From NCBI RefSeq assembly GCF_020921035.1, contig NC_063157.1:23391015-23455014 (forward strand): a stretch of 64,000 bases of DNA, written 5' to 3'. Made by a program: the position numbers and the translations under genes. Of the stretch, positions 24,901 to 37,949 are shown piece by piece. Position 1 is the stretch's first letter. Every line of letters starts with the position of its first letter. Below the pieces are notes generated by a model that worked only from the letters and a program-made list of their open reading frames with translations, did not search any database and was not told where the DNA came from. The DNA comes from Rhodamnia argentea. Its lineage: Eukaryota; Streptophyta; Magnoliopsida; Myrtales; Myrtaceae.

Positions 24901-27606
24901 CCAGAGTAGTGCTTTTGATTCTTACACTTTAAGTTTTTCAAACTCAGTCTGCGCTGATCAAGAAAGCAGAAGATATCGAAACTGACACTGCAGAGCAAAG
25001 TGCTATTAAGTTGCGGGCTCAACAACAGATGTCTAATGCTCTGGTTGTAACAGACCAGCGCCCTGCAAATGGGACACCACCAGTCAGTCAGCTTACTCTT
25101 GTGAAGCTGCCTAGCATAAGCAGTAATTCGGTTAGTCGTTTCTCTTGATATCATAGAATCATTTCCCTTAATATAAGCATTATTGTCTCTAGAAGCAGCA
25201 AATGCGGTGGCAGCCCACGAGTTTAATCATGAAGGCAACTCATTTGCAATCTTGTCAACAACTGGAAGATTAGGATACGCACTATACATTAGAGAGCACA
25301 TGTCTCTCTATTCCTTTTGCACAAGCCTAAGTTCCAGCACTTTGTTCATATATGAGCCTGTAACTACTCATGTTATTTCCATGACTGAAGTAGAAATTGA
25401 CTTCTGTCTACATGCATGAGCAAAAACTACCTCATTCACACCTTCATCCAAAAAAAGTACGTTATTCACCAATTCAACTTCTTTACAAAGTGAAAACTGT
25501 GGGCTGTGCTTTTTCCCCTCTGAAGATGCATCAAGGTTGCACCCAAATGATCTCCAGGATTTACATAATTACTTTACTGTCACGAATTTACACTGATATC
25601 GGATTGCAATAGCATGCAATAATCTGTATGAATATAATAACAGGACAATTATTCAGCAGACGAAGGAGCTAGACAGGAGAATGGCACTTTGACCAGAGTA
25701 GATCCTCAACCACCTTCAGCAGACCTTCTGGGTGATCTTTTGGATCCACTAGCTATTGAAGGTCCCCCAGGGGCTGTCCAATCAGAGCAGAATGTGCCAG
25801 GAGTAGATGGTGTCCCCAGTGCAGCAGATACTGCAGCAATAGTACCTATTGAAGAGCAAAAAAATACTGTTCAGGTACTGGCTGTTTAGATGCTTAGTGA
25901 TCCACTTCTTTCTGAGTCTGAAGGAAAAGATATAAAGCGCAGTGCTTCCTTGTTTCTGTAAAAAATATTGCCATTGGTGGACACAAACTTGTCATAGTTC
26001 TTCTCTCCATTGTATTAAACAGGGAAGGAATTTGATGTATGTCTGACTTAGGTTATTTTCCAGCTCTTCCATGAAAAGTTCTTGATTATTGTTCTATTTT
26101 GAAAAAGTGCATGATGAAATTGCATTTTCAATGTTCTGGTCATAGGTGTTAGTTTTTTTTTTTTTTTTTTTTTAAATGAGTCTATTGTCATGGCAAGATA
26201 AGATGATTCGGTAGACTACGAGTGTGCCAAAGTTTTTGCTTCAGTTTTTTATATCCAGATGTTTTGAGAATCTCGGTTTTGATTCTTTGGATAAAAATCA
26301 TTTTCCATACTGTTTCGGACTTAGAGTTTAGTATAAAGACTGCAACAATGTGGTTATTCTCACCTTTAATAAGTTGACTGCCTTTACAGCCAATCGGAAA
26401 TATTGCTGAAAGGTTCCATGCGTTATGCTTAAAAGATAGTGGTGTGTTGTACGAGGATCCCCATATTCAGGTATTCATCATATGATTTTTGGAATCTTCT
26501 GTTGAGGCAGATGCAAAGGGGTCTGTGTAGAATTCTTTTACTTTGAATTTCAGATTGGTATTAAAGCTGAGTGGCGAGCCCACCATGGACGTCTTGTACT
26601 TTTCTTGGGAAACAAGAATACATCTCCGCTTGTATCAGTTCAGGCTCTAATATTGCCTCCCTCCCATTTAAAAACGGAGCTCTCATTAGTGCCTGATACC
26701 ATTCCTCCACGAGCGCAGGTGGGTTACTAAGCCTCATTAGTGGTGGTTTATCATTTCATGATACCTTATTCGCATTATTCTGTGTTTTTTTTTTGTCATT
26801 CACATCTTTACTTTCGTGATCAAGGTGCAATGTCCTCTTGAAGTTGTGAATCTTCGCCCTAGCAGAGATGTTGCTGTACTAGACTTTTCCTACAAGTTTG
26901 GTAGCCATGCGGTAATACTTCTGAAATAGTTCCTCCTGGCTTCTATAGCCAATGTTACTTGTTAGGTGACTGGCAATGATTTCTGGTCTGCCTTTTATAG
27001 GTCAACATCAAGCTACGCCTTCCTGCTGTTTTAAACAAATTTCTGCAGCCCTTGACATTGACTGCGGACGAGTTCTTTCCTCAATGGAGATCACTGTCTG
27101 GACCGCCTTTGAAGCTTCAAGAAGTGGTATATGTCTGTCTTTAATTGTGAAGTTTTCTGGCCAAAAAGAAACTCTGAAGTTTTAAGTGGTGCCTAAATAG
27201 ACTAATATATATTATTTGACCTGCTTTGCATGCATAACTCATCCTCAAACTCGACATAGCACGAAACTTCGAGCACTTAAGATTACCTCCCTTTAGTTTG
27301 TCAATAGTTGTCATCAATATTCTCATCATCCTTGTCTAGAACTGGTTGCTGCTTTCGCATCTGTATGATGTGATATGAATTTCTTGAATTTACTAGTGGC
27401 ATAGGAGCTATTAAAAACTACAAAGTTAGACCCTGAATATACTATTGTTTACTAGCTTTCTGCTATATTTTAGTCAAGCTATCTAATACACATTCCCATT
27501 CACGTATGTCATTAATACAGATCAGGGGCGTCAGACCGCTTCCACTCTTGGAAATGGCAAACTTACTTAACAGTTTCAGAGTGATGGTTTGTCCGGGGCT
27601 TGTAAG

Positions 27607-27652
<46 letters not shown>

Positions 27653-28406
27653 CGTGAAGTTTCATTAATTTCTGTATTTGTGTTTAGGATCCAAATCCTA
27701 ATAATCTCGTTGCAAGTACAACATTCTACTCAGAAAGTACGCGTGCCATGCTCTGTTTGGTAAGTGCACTTTGTCTCCATGTGCTGTTACTAAAGCCCCA
27801 CCTTCTGTCTGGCTTGAGCAACTTATGGTATGTGCTAGGAACCAAATGCATCCCATCTTCTCAAGTGTGTCCAGTTTGAAATTCTTGTGTATTAAATCAT
27901 TTGGTAAAGAAGTTGCTTTGAGAAGGTAATTACAGCGCATCCTTTTATTTCTCCAAATCAGGAACCATGAGGAGCTGCCAAATTAGATCTACAGTTACAA
28001 CCTCTAATACTAAAACTAGTTTGGATCAATGCTCTTCACAATTTTCCATGTGTCAATGGGGGAGTGTTGAAATGATCCTGTCTTGACGATCTTATTCCAA
28101 TATGCAGGTTAGAATTGAGACGGATCCAGCAGACAGAACTCAGTTGCGTATGACAGTTTCTTCTGGGGATCCTACCTTAACATTCGAGTACGTATCGATC
28201 TTAAACTGCTCAGTATTTTTTTCTATCAGATTTTCCTCCAACAGATCTAACTTCTTCTCCACAGGTTGAAGGAGTACATCAAGGAACAGCTAGTTGACAT
28301 TCCAACAAGTTCCCCTCCCCCTCCAATGGCTCCTTCTGTTGCTTCGCCAATGGCTCCGGTACCACCTTTAAATGATCCTGGGGCTTTTCTAGCTGGTTTG
28401 CTGTGA
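12964..28406 (+). CDS. ALPHA-ADR: AP-2 complex subunit alpha (alpha-adaptin)
   Basis: Large subunit of the AP-2 clathrin adaptor, which selects cargo and binds PI(4,5)P2 and clathrin accessory proteins at the plasma membrane. The 27 exons are 12964-13095, 15293-15424, 17032-17157, 17249-17311, 17408-17505, 17595-17802, 18957-19028, 19103-19195, 19421-19522, 19670-19767, 21698-21779, 21901-21989, 23209-23314, 23445-23510, 24327-24433, 24521-24625, 24710-24830, 24948-25130, 25644-25874, 26390-26470, 26554-26718, 26825-26911, 27001-27126, 27521-27601, 27688-27759, 28108-28187 and 28265-28406. This gives 1015 aa, matching the roughly 1012-aa Arabidopsis protein. The N-terminus, [20 protein letters not shown], is the family signature. 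The helical trunk covers about 1-600, a hinge with [14 protein letters not shown] about 601-740, and the ear domains about 740-1015. Long introns 1, 2, 10, 12 and 14 hold repeats. No broken exon was found. Confidence 0.97.
20080..21400 (+). repeat. Direct duplication (~650 bp x2) in AP-2 alpha intron 10
   Basis: Copy 1 (about 20080-20760) and copy 2 (about 20761-21400) run colinearly. Shared stretches include agaatgttgaagag, cccttttaatttgagaacctg, taccaatatccaagagtttg and gataaaacaaaatgt-like words. The copies differ by point changes and small indels, and copy 2 has a T-run plus a G-rich stretch at 20829-20877. The duplication lies fully between exon 10 (ends 19767) and exon 11 (starts 21698), and neither copy holds an exon. 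Confidence 0.85.
22055..22720. mobile_element. Mutator-like foldback element in AP-2 alpha intron 12
   Basis: A 666-bp element. The left end GGCCTAATTCCCTAAAAAGC is mirrored at the right end, and the match continues for about 40 bp. The flanks gactaagta (22046-22054) and gactaagca (22721-22729) form a 9-bp target duplication with one difference, the size typical of Mutator-like elements. Each arm is a row of three to four related units of about 58 bp on the theme ccaactttaggtccaatccc...ctgccccgaattttttgtct. No transposase frame is present, so it is non-autonomous. Confidence 0.8.
27607..27649 (+). repeat. CT microsatellite after AP-2 alpha exon 24
   Basis: A CT-rich run begins about five bases after the donor site at 27602 and extends through the short intron between exons 24 and 25. 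A polypyrimidine tract this close to the donor is unusual in position but leaves the splice sites intact. Confidence 0.8.
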
Positions 28407-29631
28407 CAGTTATGAACTCGGAGTGATCATGTGAAGATTTGTTGAAATTACACACCTATATAGGACTGATACAGCCAGTCCCAACCCTTCCGCCCTCTTG
28501 TAAGGAAGTCAACTGCAGAAATATGATGCTGGGGCTGGCGGTGTAAAGGGTGAAGCCAATTGGTCAGTCGATGGTTTGAGTAGCGTTTCCAGGGTTAGTC
28601 GGCATTTTGAGATTCTTTCTGCACAATTTTGGGTGCAATAGTGAGCATTTTGCTTCTTTGGTTCTCTTCTTTTTCTTCTCTGTCCTTTGTTCTCTTATTG
28701 AGTTGGTGTGGGGGGGCGGGGGTTTCAGCCCCTTTTCCTAGGTCTCCAGTTCCCATACGGTTTCATGAGAAGCATTGTAAGATATGTGGTATTGTAGAAC
28801 CAGTTGTAACTGCTTAGAAATGTGCTTTGTCAATTGATAATTATAATTGATTATATTCCAATAAGGACGATGGTGAGGACGAACACCAAGATTTGATCTG
28901 ATGTACTCTACATTTTACAATCGCTTTCTCATTATTCTATCTTATCGAAACATTGCAAATGGTAAATTATTGGCAATACCTTGCAAATAAGTAAAAAGGC
29001 CTCTGCAAATGTGTTCATTAGTGGCTAAACTTGCTCCTTTTCTTACCAAAGTTGAAATATGAACGGTTTACATTGAACGCTCTCTCGGTCTGTAGCAAGT
29101 CCTTTTTCTTCTTTAACCAGTCAAATTGGCCGCGATCTCTGAAGCAAACTCTTTCGGTATTAAACAAAGATGACCCAATATGATTCTAACTGAAGCAGAC
29201 ACGTCGAGATAATCACATAGCTATCGCTAACTTTATACAATCATTTCAAACCAGATAAGCACGACAAAAACACAGCTTATCTTCTTCAAGTAAGTCATAA
29301 ATGTGGTTCCTTTTCCCCAGAACCAAAAAGAATCTGAGTCCCCCAAAAACTCATGGAACCAAATAATTCAGAAAGTCCAATCATTGCGGTGGGTCCAGAA
29401 GGAGCAACTCTCAGCTAGTCATTGGCATCATTGATGGAAGCACAAGCAGCTAACTACTTGGTTGTCTCCGCCTCTTCTGGATGATCGCCACCAATGCGAC
29501 GATCTCTCTAACGACAGGATTTGATTTGATTAAACCTACCATTTAATCTGCCGCTTCCTCTCCGTTTTGCTAGTGGTGGCCTCAATTTACAGTGAACACG
29601 TTTACTCTTAAGAAGCAACTGAAGCCAAGAG
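28407..29631. other. Convergent 3' region of AP-2 alpha and PHD gene
   Basis: The two genes face each other here. AP-2 alpha 3' UTR is expected in the first roughly 450 bp, and the PHD gene 3' UTR in about 29200-29631. A GT/GC-rich stretch (28708-28725) occurs in the AP-2 alpha side. The ORFs at 29508-30053 (-) and 29592-29969 (+) are antisense or frame shadows of the PHD gene. No further gene is seen. Confidence 0.5.
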
Positions 29632-32600
29632 CTACCTCCATTCCCGGCAATCTCCACACTTCCAGCCACTTTCCCCAGATTCCATCCCACCCCAAGGAGA
29701 ACAACCCCTGTGCACACACAACCCACAAAATTGGCAACAGAGATCAGGAGTCGGATCTGAGCGCGTACATATCCTACAGGGGACAGCAACCCCAGAAATT
29801 CCAGAACTTGTCTGGCCCACTCCAATATCAGAGGGGGCCCCTCCAAATTCCTCAGGGACCCCACCCTGCAAAGCTGCAGAAGCTGAATTCTCCCATTTCC
29901 CCGACACATCCTCAATTGCATGAGCTTCATCAAACTGATCGCCATCATCAGAAGCCAGCAACTCTGTAAAAGAGAAGTAAGTCTGCGGTTCAAACTCCAT
30001 ATCACTGTAGTCAAAACTTTCATAATCAATAAGAACATCCCCGTCAAGGCCATTACTGGGAATATCCCATGCTGCTGCTGGAGTTGTCGTATCCCCAGTC
30101 TGATCCATGGGAATATTTATTTCCATCGAAGTTGAGGATTCTGAACAAAAGTAATTGTTCTCCTGAGGGCCATCTGCAACTTCTTCTCGCTTTGCATGCC
30201 TTCTAACGGGAAGTTTCTGCAGTGCCGGCCCCGGCACACTCACCTGGCCAAAATCCACCTCCCAATTGTAGTCAGCAATCTGATGCACTCTTGAGGTAGA
30301 CTGGAGAAGAGGATCCTCCTCTTGTATTTGCATTTCCTCAGGAGGAAACATTGGAGTTGTGGGTTCACATTCTCTCGATTCAGACATATTTCCCAAATCA
30401 GACTCCGATTCTTGCTTTATAGCCGAAGACTGCTGCTTTTTAACCGTTCGCTTCTTGCCTTTGTCATCATAAGGACACTCGGGTGATCTTATTCTACGAC
30501 ACTTGGAACACTTAAAACCCACCACATCAAATATTCTTGACTCCATAAGCTCAACAGCATCAGCATGAAACCAATCTGCAAATGATTGTCTATCATCAAC
30601 ATTAAAAGATTGATAGCAAATACACACTGACAGTTCCAGAAAAAAATTTAAAAATAGCACTGATTATTAGGAAACATGCTTACGGGTGCAATTTGGGCAT
30701 CGAATATACATCAGTTCAGAATTATATGGCTTCCCACAAAGATGGCAAACAGGTCCGGACCAGCGCAAATCTGCATCTCCCCGCAAAAGAATGTTATTGA
30801 GCCTGAACTCTGACCCTGTATCATCACAGTTCTTCTTCCTCCATATAACACCCCATGTAGGGAGCTTAACCCGGGATTTCGTTGCCAAACTAGATCCTGA
30901 AGTGGCATGCTTTATCTCCTGACCATTATCCATAGCTCGGGCAGATGCTAATGGTTGATTGGACCCCTTAACTTTAGGAAGTCTGATGATTGTCCCATTG
31001 GCATGATTTTCGCGGGTTTGTAAAAGCAATGGACTGGTTGGAGATTCTGTGCTGTCCTTCCTCGAAAAAGCTTTGGCATTGAAGCACTGCCTGCAACTAA
31101 ACCCACTTGCCATAATTCTTGAACCTACGATACATTGCTCGTGACAATAACCTGACCAAGACATTGCAGGAGTTGAAATCAGCAGTAAGGAATAATCTGA
31201 ATGCCTTTCAGTAAAATCTCAGTCTCAAAAAAGCTCAGAACCAATGGCTTAATAATTTTTTTAATGTCTACATAGGCAAGAATGGCCATACCCAACAGAA
31301 CAAATATAAGGGAACAATTTGCAGAAAGGACACCACATCTTCCCCTGTATATCCTACCTACTACAACTCAAAAGCAATTATCTAAGGACTCTGCAAGTAT
31401 AATACCTAGCCTACCTATTCTTATAGGGAAAAACATCATCTTGTTCCTAAAACAGGATGATAATTTGACTGACCATAAGATCAATAAGAGCATCAACCAC
31501 AAATGATGCGTGATAATCCCAACAATCTTTATCACATCAAACACCTTCATAACTTGTGTTAGCGAAAAAAATCCCTTCAAAATACACAACCATTTGGCAA
31601 CTACTCTCACCAGGAATATAATTTTCATAAGTCCTGCCACATTAGTTACAGTTGCTAAAATAGAAGCATCAAAGGCAAATCCTAACTAAAAGAATGAGTC
31701 AAATACAAGAAGCCTATTTAAAATAAAGCAAAAGGTTTAACATGGTTTTTTCTCATTTTTCAGAGCAGAGGAAGCTGGAGGCAAATACATCAATTAAATA
31801 GGCATAATTGTGTTTTTCAATAACAGAAAAGCATGCAAATGAAGTTGCTACAAATAGGCATACCTCGACATGAGCTGCATTTGACCGCATTCCTGAAATT
31901 CAGGGCAGACAAAAAAAAAATAAGCGAAGCGCAGGATCAAAGTAACTATGAAATCAAGCTTCCATAGACATGGACAATTGAGATTAAGCAATAAAACCAC
32001 CTACCTGAGCGGAACATCCTGCTGACATGAACTGCAAGAGAACTTATCCACATTATCCCTCCGGTATACAAGATAGGAAAATATATCAATGCGAACTGCT
32101 TTTAACTGCACTTTTTGGATATGCGGAAACAAACGCAACTCCACTGAAGGCATAGGCAACGTATCAACACCTTCCCCATACTCTTTGATTAAATATAGAG
32201 GAATGTGTGCTTCTGAAAACCAATACTTCTCCTTTCCTCCTTGACTTTGCTCTATGTCAATGATACTCTTCATGACACGGGACGGAAGGTGCTTTTGAAT
32301 CCCAAAATCAACAGCATACAATACCTTGCGTTCCAAATCTTTCTTATCACATATCAATGCATTTCTGAAAACAGAAGATTCCAACTCTGGACCTTTTGCA
32401 TCCTGAGGGCTTTGTTCTGGCCGTACCAGATCACTCCATCTCAAATAAGAATCCAGATATCTAACCTGATGCAAGAAAATATATTCATAACTCATAACAG
32501 GTTGATAACTAGAATTGCTTCAATGTACATAATAACCTCAAAAGTAAGTGCAACTTGCTTAATAGAAATACGCAGAGTCAGAAACAAGAATGCAGAAATA

Positions 32601-35600
32601 CACGGCAGACAATTACCACAGACCTGAAGAGCAAGCTGCGAAGCATTTTTACTCATTTCAACAGCAGCTCTCCATGCTAATTGCCTGCTTCTTCTAGGAA
32701 TCTCAGTACCATAATAATAGTGAACACCGGGAATCTTTCTTGAGCCCCCTAGAAGACCACAAAACAAGAATATTCAGGATCCTACATGACTCAAACGAAA
32801 TCTAATGTGGAGGAAGATAACAGCAAACTCAAAGTACCCTGGCGAGCAGCTTTTTTTACCAATGACCGTGGCAAAATTGCTTGGTGCATTAAAAGCTTTA
32901 ATACTTCCCCTCCTCGCCACCAACTGAAACTCTTGTCCAGACCATCATCAGATGCAACATCAGAGAAAGCAGCATTTTTCCTCCGTCTACCAGGACCACG
33001 CTTCTGTGCCGTCTCAGCAATGCAAGAGACACCTTGAGTAACAGAAGCCTCAATCAAACAATCATCCACTGGCTTAATCCAGTCACCAGACAGCGCAATT
33101 GGGCGAATGTGCTCCTCAAGCTGCCGTGGAAATCATTATCAAATAAATAAATCCATTCTTATGTGTGCACAATGCACCAAACTCAATAATGAAGCACAAT
33201 TTATTACAACTTCAAGAGGGTAATTTAGGCTCATTTTAGAATCTCTTCACTGGATTTCAAAGGCAGAACTTCTTCAGATTCGGAAGAAGAGGAAATTGCT
33301 AAGAACAGACTCAAAAGGTTTAAAACTCAGATACAGATGGTGTTAATTTTGACCGTGCAAAGATCCTTATATTAGAAAGGGCAGGCATTAAGTGAGAGGA
33401 TTTGACAAAGATCTAGTAAATCGTAGATCAGAATTTCTTCTAATGGTTTATACGTACATGCATTAAAAGCATGCCACTGTCAAAAAGAACAAAATCCATT
33501 GCACAGGTCTAATTGCTTTAGCTCTTTCTTATACATTTTTTTTTGCATGATACGTAGGAAAGGAACATTCCAATATACAAATTATAAGCTTCTTTCAAAC
33601 TATTTACCCAAAAAGAAATTCTTTCAAACTATAAAATATATTGTCTTTGAGCTGTTTTGCCCTTTTTTCCCTGCTTGTTCCATTGTCAATTAAGTTAAAT
33701 GAAAAGAACTCAATTCGTCAGAGGCACCTATCATCGTTGCACCCGCTTGATGTTATTGAATATTCAATGCCAACTGTTGCCTAGAGCTAAAGAATTCAGT
33801 CACAGGCTCATAATAAAATCTCATTCGGTACAAGACGATTACTTTTTCCATCTAAAATAGCTGGCACCAAGGAGAATGAGCATGCAAAACTTACTTCAAG
33901 CAAGAGAGCTTTCACTGCTATGAAATCTGCAGCCTCCACCACTTGCTCACACCATTCTTTTCTTCGTGTCCCGCCAAGAAACGGACCAACAATAAGACCT
34001 CGAAAACTCTCCTCTATCAATAAGATATACACTGCTATGCTAGAAAGACTCCCTTGACCATTCTTAGTCGATGGTAGACCACTGAGAATCTTGGTTGTAC
34101 TTTTAGTGGCCAGCAGGGCTGCTGCATTTAGCATACATCCTCTCCTGCTGATAACTTGAGCCTTACAAGTAAAGCACCAACCACACCTCTCTCTTGGCAC
34201 CTCTCCAAGTTTCTTCTCAGAGATCGGCCAAAAAAATCGTGGGGTAGCTGCTATAAAAGCTTTCATTTGGTGGGAGCTAGCAGATGTGGCCTTTTTAGAA
34301 CTTCCAGAAACATGAACCTCTGAAACCTGGCCTTCCTCAGCTGAAAGAGTTGCCAGATTAGCAGCGGCAGTAGCAGAAATATATCCATGGATATAATTAT
34401 TTATGTAAGCCTGAGGTCTAAATAGGGCACCAGTGAACGTGCAATCATCCCCTACATTTCGTGCACATCCTCCGACTCCGACACTATAACAATGTTTATT
34501 CTGGTAAGACTTAACATTGGGTAAATCAACTGGATGCCCATTGCAACTGCCACTGCTGTTCTTAGAGGTGCACATAACATAGTTGGATGCGCTTGATCTG
34601 TCAACAGAAACTTGGAGGGTGATGTCAGATGGATCAGCTTGCTGAGTAACTGAACCAGAAGATGACGCAGAATCCACTTTCATATGCTCTGGTAGCTTCA
34701 TATCAACAGGTCCATTTTTTATCGTATATGAGTTGCTATTGATATGATGACCAGCTATTTCACAGCGTGTCGTTTCATTTGCAAATCTCCGGACTGATGT
34801 GATAGTAACCGCATCACCCCCACTTACACCACTCACATTCTCAATTCCAGTGGCCCCTAAAATTTTCTGTCCTCCGTCAACAGAAGAAACTAATGGTTGA
34901 GAAGAAATCTTTACGTCATTGTCATTCTCTTGAGGGAGAGAAAACATATTATCTGGTATATTCCAGTACTGTATGATTCCCCTGCTTATCTCCAAATATA
35001 AAGCCGTATGCTTCGCAGAGGAGTTGATAGCTTCAAGGACATTCACAATGTCTTTCCAGTTGTAGTATCTAAGGCACAACTTGTCGGACATAGAGGCTTT
35101 CAGCCTGCAGAAAGCATTGGGTGTTGTTCAATAGAATAAATAGATAATGGGGAAGTACTTACAAATGGAAAATTTAGGAAGATAGCTCGCTAAACAGCAA
35201 AGATCAAGACCCAACTAAACAGATTCCGGCAAAACTTTGAACTTGGTAAGCAAATACTGCAAAGAAGTGAAGGGAACATCTTTTGGCAAAATAAAACAAA
35301 GAGGAGAGGGGTGCTAAGTCTTGACAGGCAATAAAAGGAGGAGAAGCCAGTTCGCAACATTTCAAGAAACAATCATAGTCTGAATCGAGAAACAAAAGAT
35401 AGACATAGGCAGGTAGAGGAAAACATACACCAGTAGGTGATTGCAAGTACCCAAGAAAACTTGCTCGTATGGATCAATCCCAAACATGTCTGCTCCAACA
35501 AGAGATGTCCCTGAAGTAATTGAGGGTCCAATCCTATCAACCATGCACTCTGGGCAATACCATGATCCTTCTGGTATATGCATCTTAACCACACCAATAC

Positions 35601-37484
35601 ATCTTGCATGGTATGCTGATGGACAGCCGTCACAACAGAGCAAGGTCCCATCCATTCCACAAAGCCGACACTCATCCCCATTTCCATCCCCACCAAGATT
35701 TGCAGCATCAGCAACAGCTTGAACACCTTCTGAACCATTGGCCTTGCAGTTTGAATTAGTCTGTGGTTTCATCCCATAACTTCCTGCAATGGCTCCTGCA
35801 GCTTCTCGGTTCAGAAAAGAAGTTCTGCAATGTCGTGGATGGACCATTCTCATACCATTCTGGGATATGTTACTTGCAGCCCCATCCAAATCAATTCCAA
35901 CTTCTGACTCTTCACGTATGTCCATCTCAGCTCTCAGATCTGCACACTCCAAGGCATGGTCACACAGAATTTGAAGAATCAACAACTTCTTACCGACAGA
36001 TAAGGAGTAATAATCCCTGTGCAAAACATCCTCAGAGAAACCTTTCCACTCCTGCCCTCTCACATGACCCATCACGGTTAAATAATGGAGCACATAAATG
36101 GGCCACGTCAAACTATCCAGCAAGTTCCAATCAACGCATCTGCAAAATTATGTGATAAAAGCATTTGAAGAAAAATTTAGCTGAGAAAGCACAAAAAGAG
36201 GAAAACTCAAAGAAATATGCATATAATTATTGCATTTTTTGTATCTGCAGTACAAGTTGCGCAACACACGAGTAATTGAGAAGCTCTTCTGAATATAGTA
36301 AAATCAGATGACATGTAAGTTGAAAACAAGTTGGCTAAAGCGAATTTTGTGCTTACGAGCCCAGGATATCCAATTAGAAATGGATGCTAAGTGATTATTT
36401 AAGTGAATTAGCCACAACTAAAATTGTTTCCAGCTCCTAGAAATCAGTGACATATAAGCAATGTGTGTGCCGACAGTCATGGAAGCTTGTCTATCTGTAT
36501 TATTTTGGGTTCAATGCTTCAGTATGTGAAATTCAGTGTTAACCAGTGAGAGAGATCATCTCCACAAGATACTTGTTCAGGTCACACAGCCGTCTTAGTG
36601 AAAAGAAGGCCACTTATCGCCTCGAGGTAAATAAAAAATGCAAGGAAAAGTGAGTACCTCAGACATTTCGAAGCAAGCTCTGAACCCTCGGAAGAGACGA
36701 TTTCCAGATGATGCTTTAATGAACGCATCAAGGCGATATGGATGGCATCCAACAATGAATTTGGAAGCGAAGAATTAAGTGCTCCGACAAAATCATCCAA
36801 TCCAAAGGGGCACAAATAAAGTGTGACACTAAACGACCTCAAGAAGCCATATACAGAGAGCAGATGAGAAACGTACTCCTCTGCAATGCCTATGGATCCA
36901 GAGGATGGTGGCAATTGCGGAGCTGGGGGTATTTCCAGCCCCTCAGGCTTCAAACCCAATCCTCTATCCTCAGCATACTCACAGGAATCAGTTGATGAAT
37001 CGGCCTGGTCATCACTTTCATCGTCAACTTGATCCCCATTATCTTCACGAACTGGGACATTGATCAATTCACTCAGCCAAGATGCTTCAACACCACCCAC
37101 CTGATTCTTCTCAGGAACACTCGCTTGTTTTGCACTGGCATCAGATATCCTTTTATCTAGTTTCTTTCTCCTCCTACTCAATTCCTCAGTGAAGTTGTCG
37201 TCACCTATTATAATTCGACGGAGCTCACCGCTCTCCAGATCCTCTCGGTCGCCATCCTCGTACTCAATCCTGTACAAGCCAGTATCGTAATACACTACTT
37301 TTCCGAGAAACTTTTTCCAATTGAATTCCTTCAACACGTATCTGCCCACCATTGCCATCGGTCTCGTGCTTAGTGCCTGTTTCTTAGGATCGGGACCACT
37401 TCCCCCGCCGGCAGTCGCATTCTCCTCATCCGGCAAGGGCCTCTTCCTAGGCCGGCCCCTCTTCCTAGGCAGCGCCGGATCCAT
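29632..37484 (-). CDS. AT-hook/DDT/multi-PHD finger protein (PTM/At5g22760 type)
   Basis: A large chromatin-reader type protein. Coding exons in gene order are 37484-36658, 36139-35429, 35104-33895, 33120-32838, 32748-32624, 32465-32005, 31892-31864, 31151-30684 and 30575-29632. All are GT-AG, giving 1685 aa. It starts MDPALPRKRGRPRKRP, an AT-hook, followed by a Tudor-like block (GKVVYYDTGLYRIEYEDGDR). A DDT-type region is at about 195-255. PHD fingers are at about 431-475 (CRLCGMDGTLLCCDGC), 1195-1238, 1351-1397 (CPNC then HWFH) and 1638-1683. An exon of 29 nt encodes the middle of the second finger. Arabidopsis PTM, a relative, is reported as a chloroplast-envelope factor with C-terminal membrane spans; no clear hydrophobic span is seen near this C-terminus. 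Gene order favours orthology to At5g22760, so no symbol is given. Confidence 0.92.
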
Positions 37485-37547
37485 CGATCGAACTCGCAGA
37501 CTCCCTGCTGCCAATTCAGATCCTAAACGTCCCCCAACCTTCGGATT

Positions 37548-37843
37548 TCAGCAAAGCTCCCGTTCGCCAGCGGACGACAGTGATAGCGATGCTTCCTCCG
37601 AACGGACGATGAAAAAATTAGGGTTTGCGCGCATCCTGAAAAGAAGACGAACCATTAAATCCCCTCGCAGGATAGCTGTTTCGCCAAGCACCCTACCGGG
37701 GCGTGCACGGCGGCGATGTCGTCGGTCGCAAAGATTCAGACGCGACTATCGAAGGATTGACGGTGATGGAAGGAGATGGAGAACATTGAACAAGAGAGGA
37801 GAGAGGCATACCTTTTCCCGAGGGATAACCGCCATTGAAGCAT
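37548..37843 (-). promoter_or_regulatory. 5' leader intron and upstream ORFs of the PHD gene
   Basis: On the minus strand the leader has a donor AAAAG|GTATGC (intron starts 37811) and an acceptor TTTTCAG|GATGCG (exon resumes 37635), a 176-nt intron. After splicing, an ATG at 37835 encodes a 13-residue ORF (MAVIPREK then DARKP, stop). A second ATG at 37843 in another frame encodes 39 residues ending at 37548. Both stop before the main ATG at 37484, so both could repress translation. The splice sites are consensus but unconfirmed by cDNA. Confidence 0.55.
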
Positions 37844-37949
37844 CGGGCTTGAAGGAAAGAGAACGAGAGAGAAGCCCTAATAAGAGAGACGGGAATGAAT
37901 GGGCTTCTTCTCCCCCCGTCACCACCATTTTTTCTCTATTCTACGGAGC

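Noticed and set aside
29508..30053. 181-codon minus-strand ORF in the last PHD-gene exon
   Set aside because: It is another frame of the real exon 30575-29632, whose own frame encodes PHD cysteines and ends cleanly.
37485..37514. N-terminal extension of the PHD protein (LAAGSLRVRS)
   Set aside because: The upstream codon is TTG, not ATG; the first ATG in frame is at 37484.
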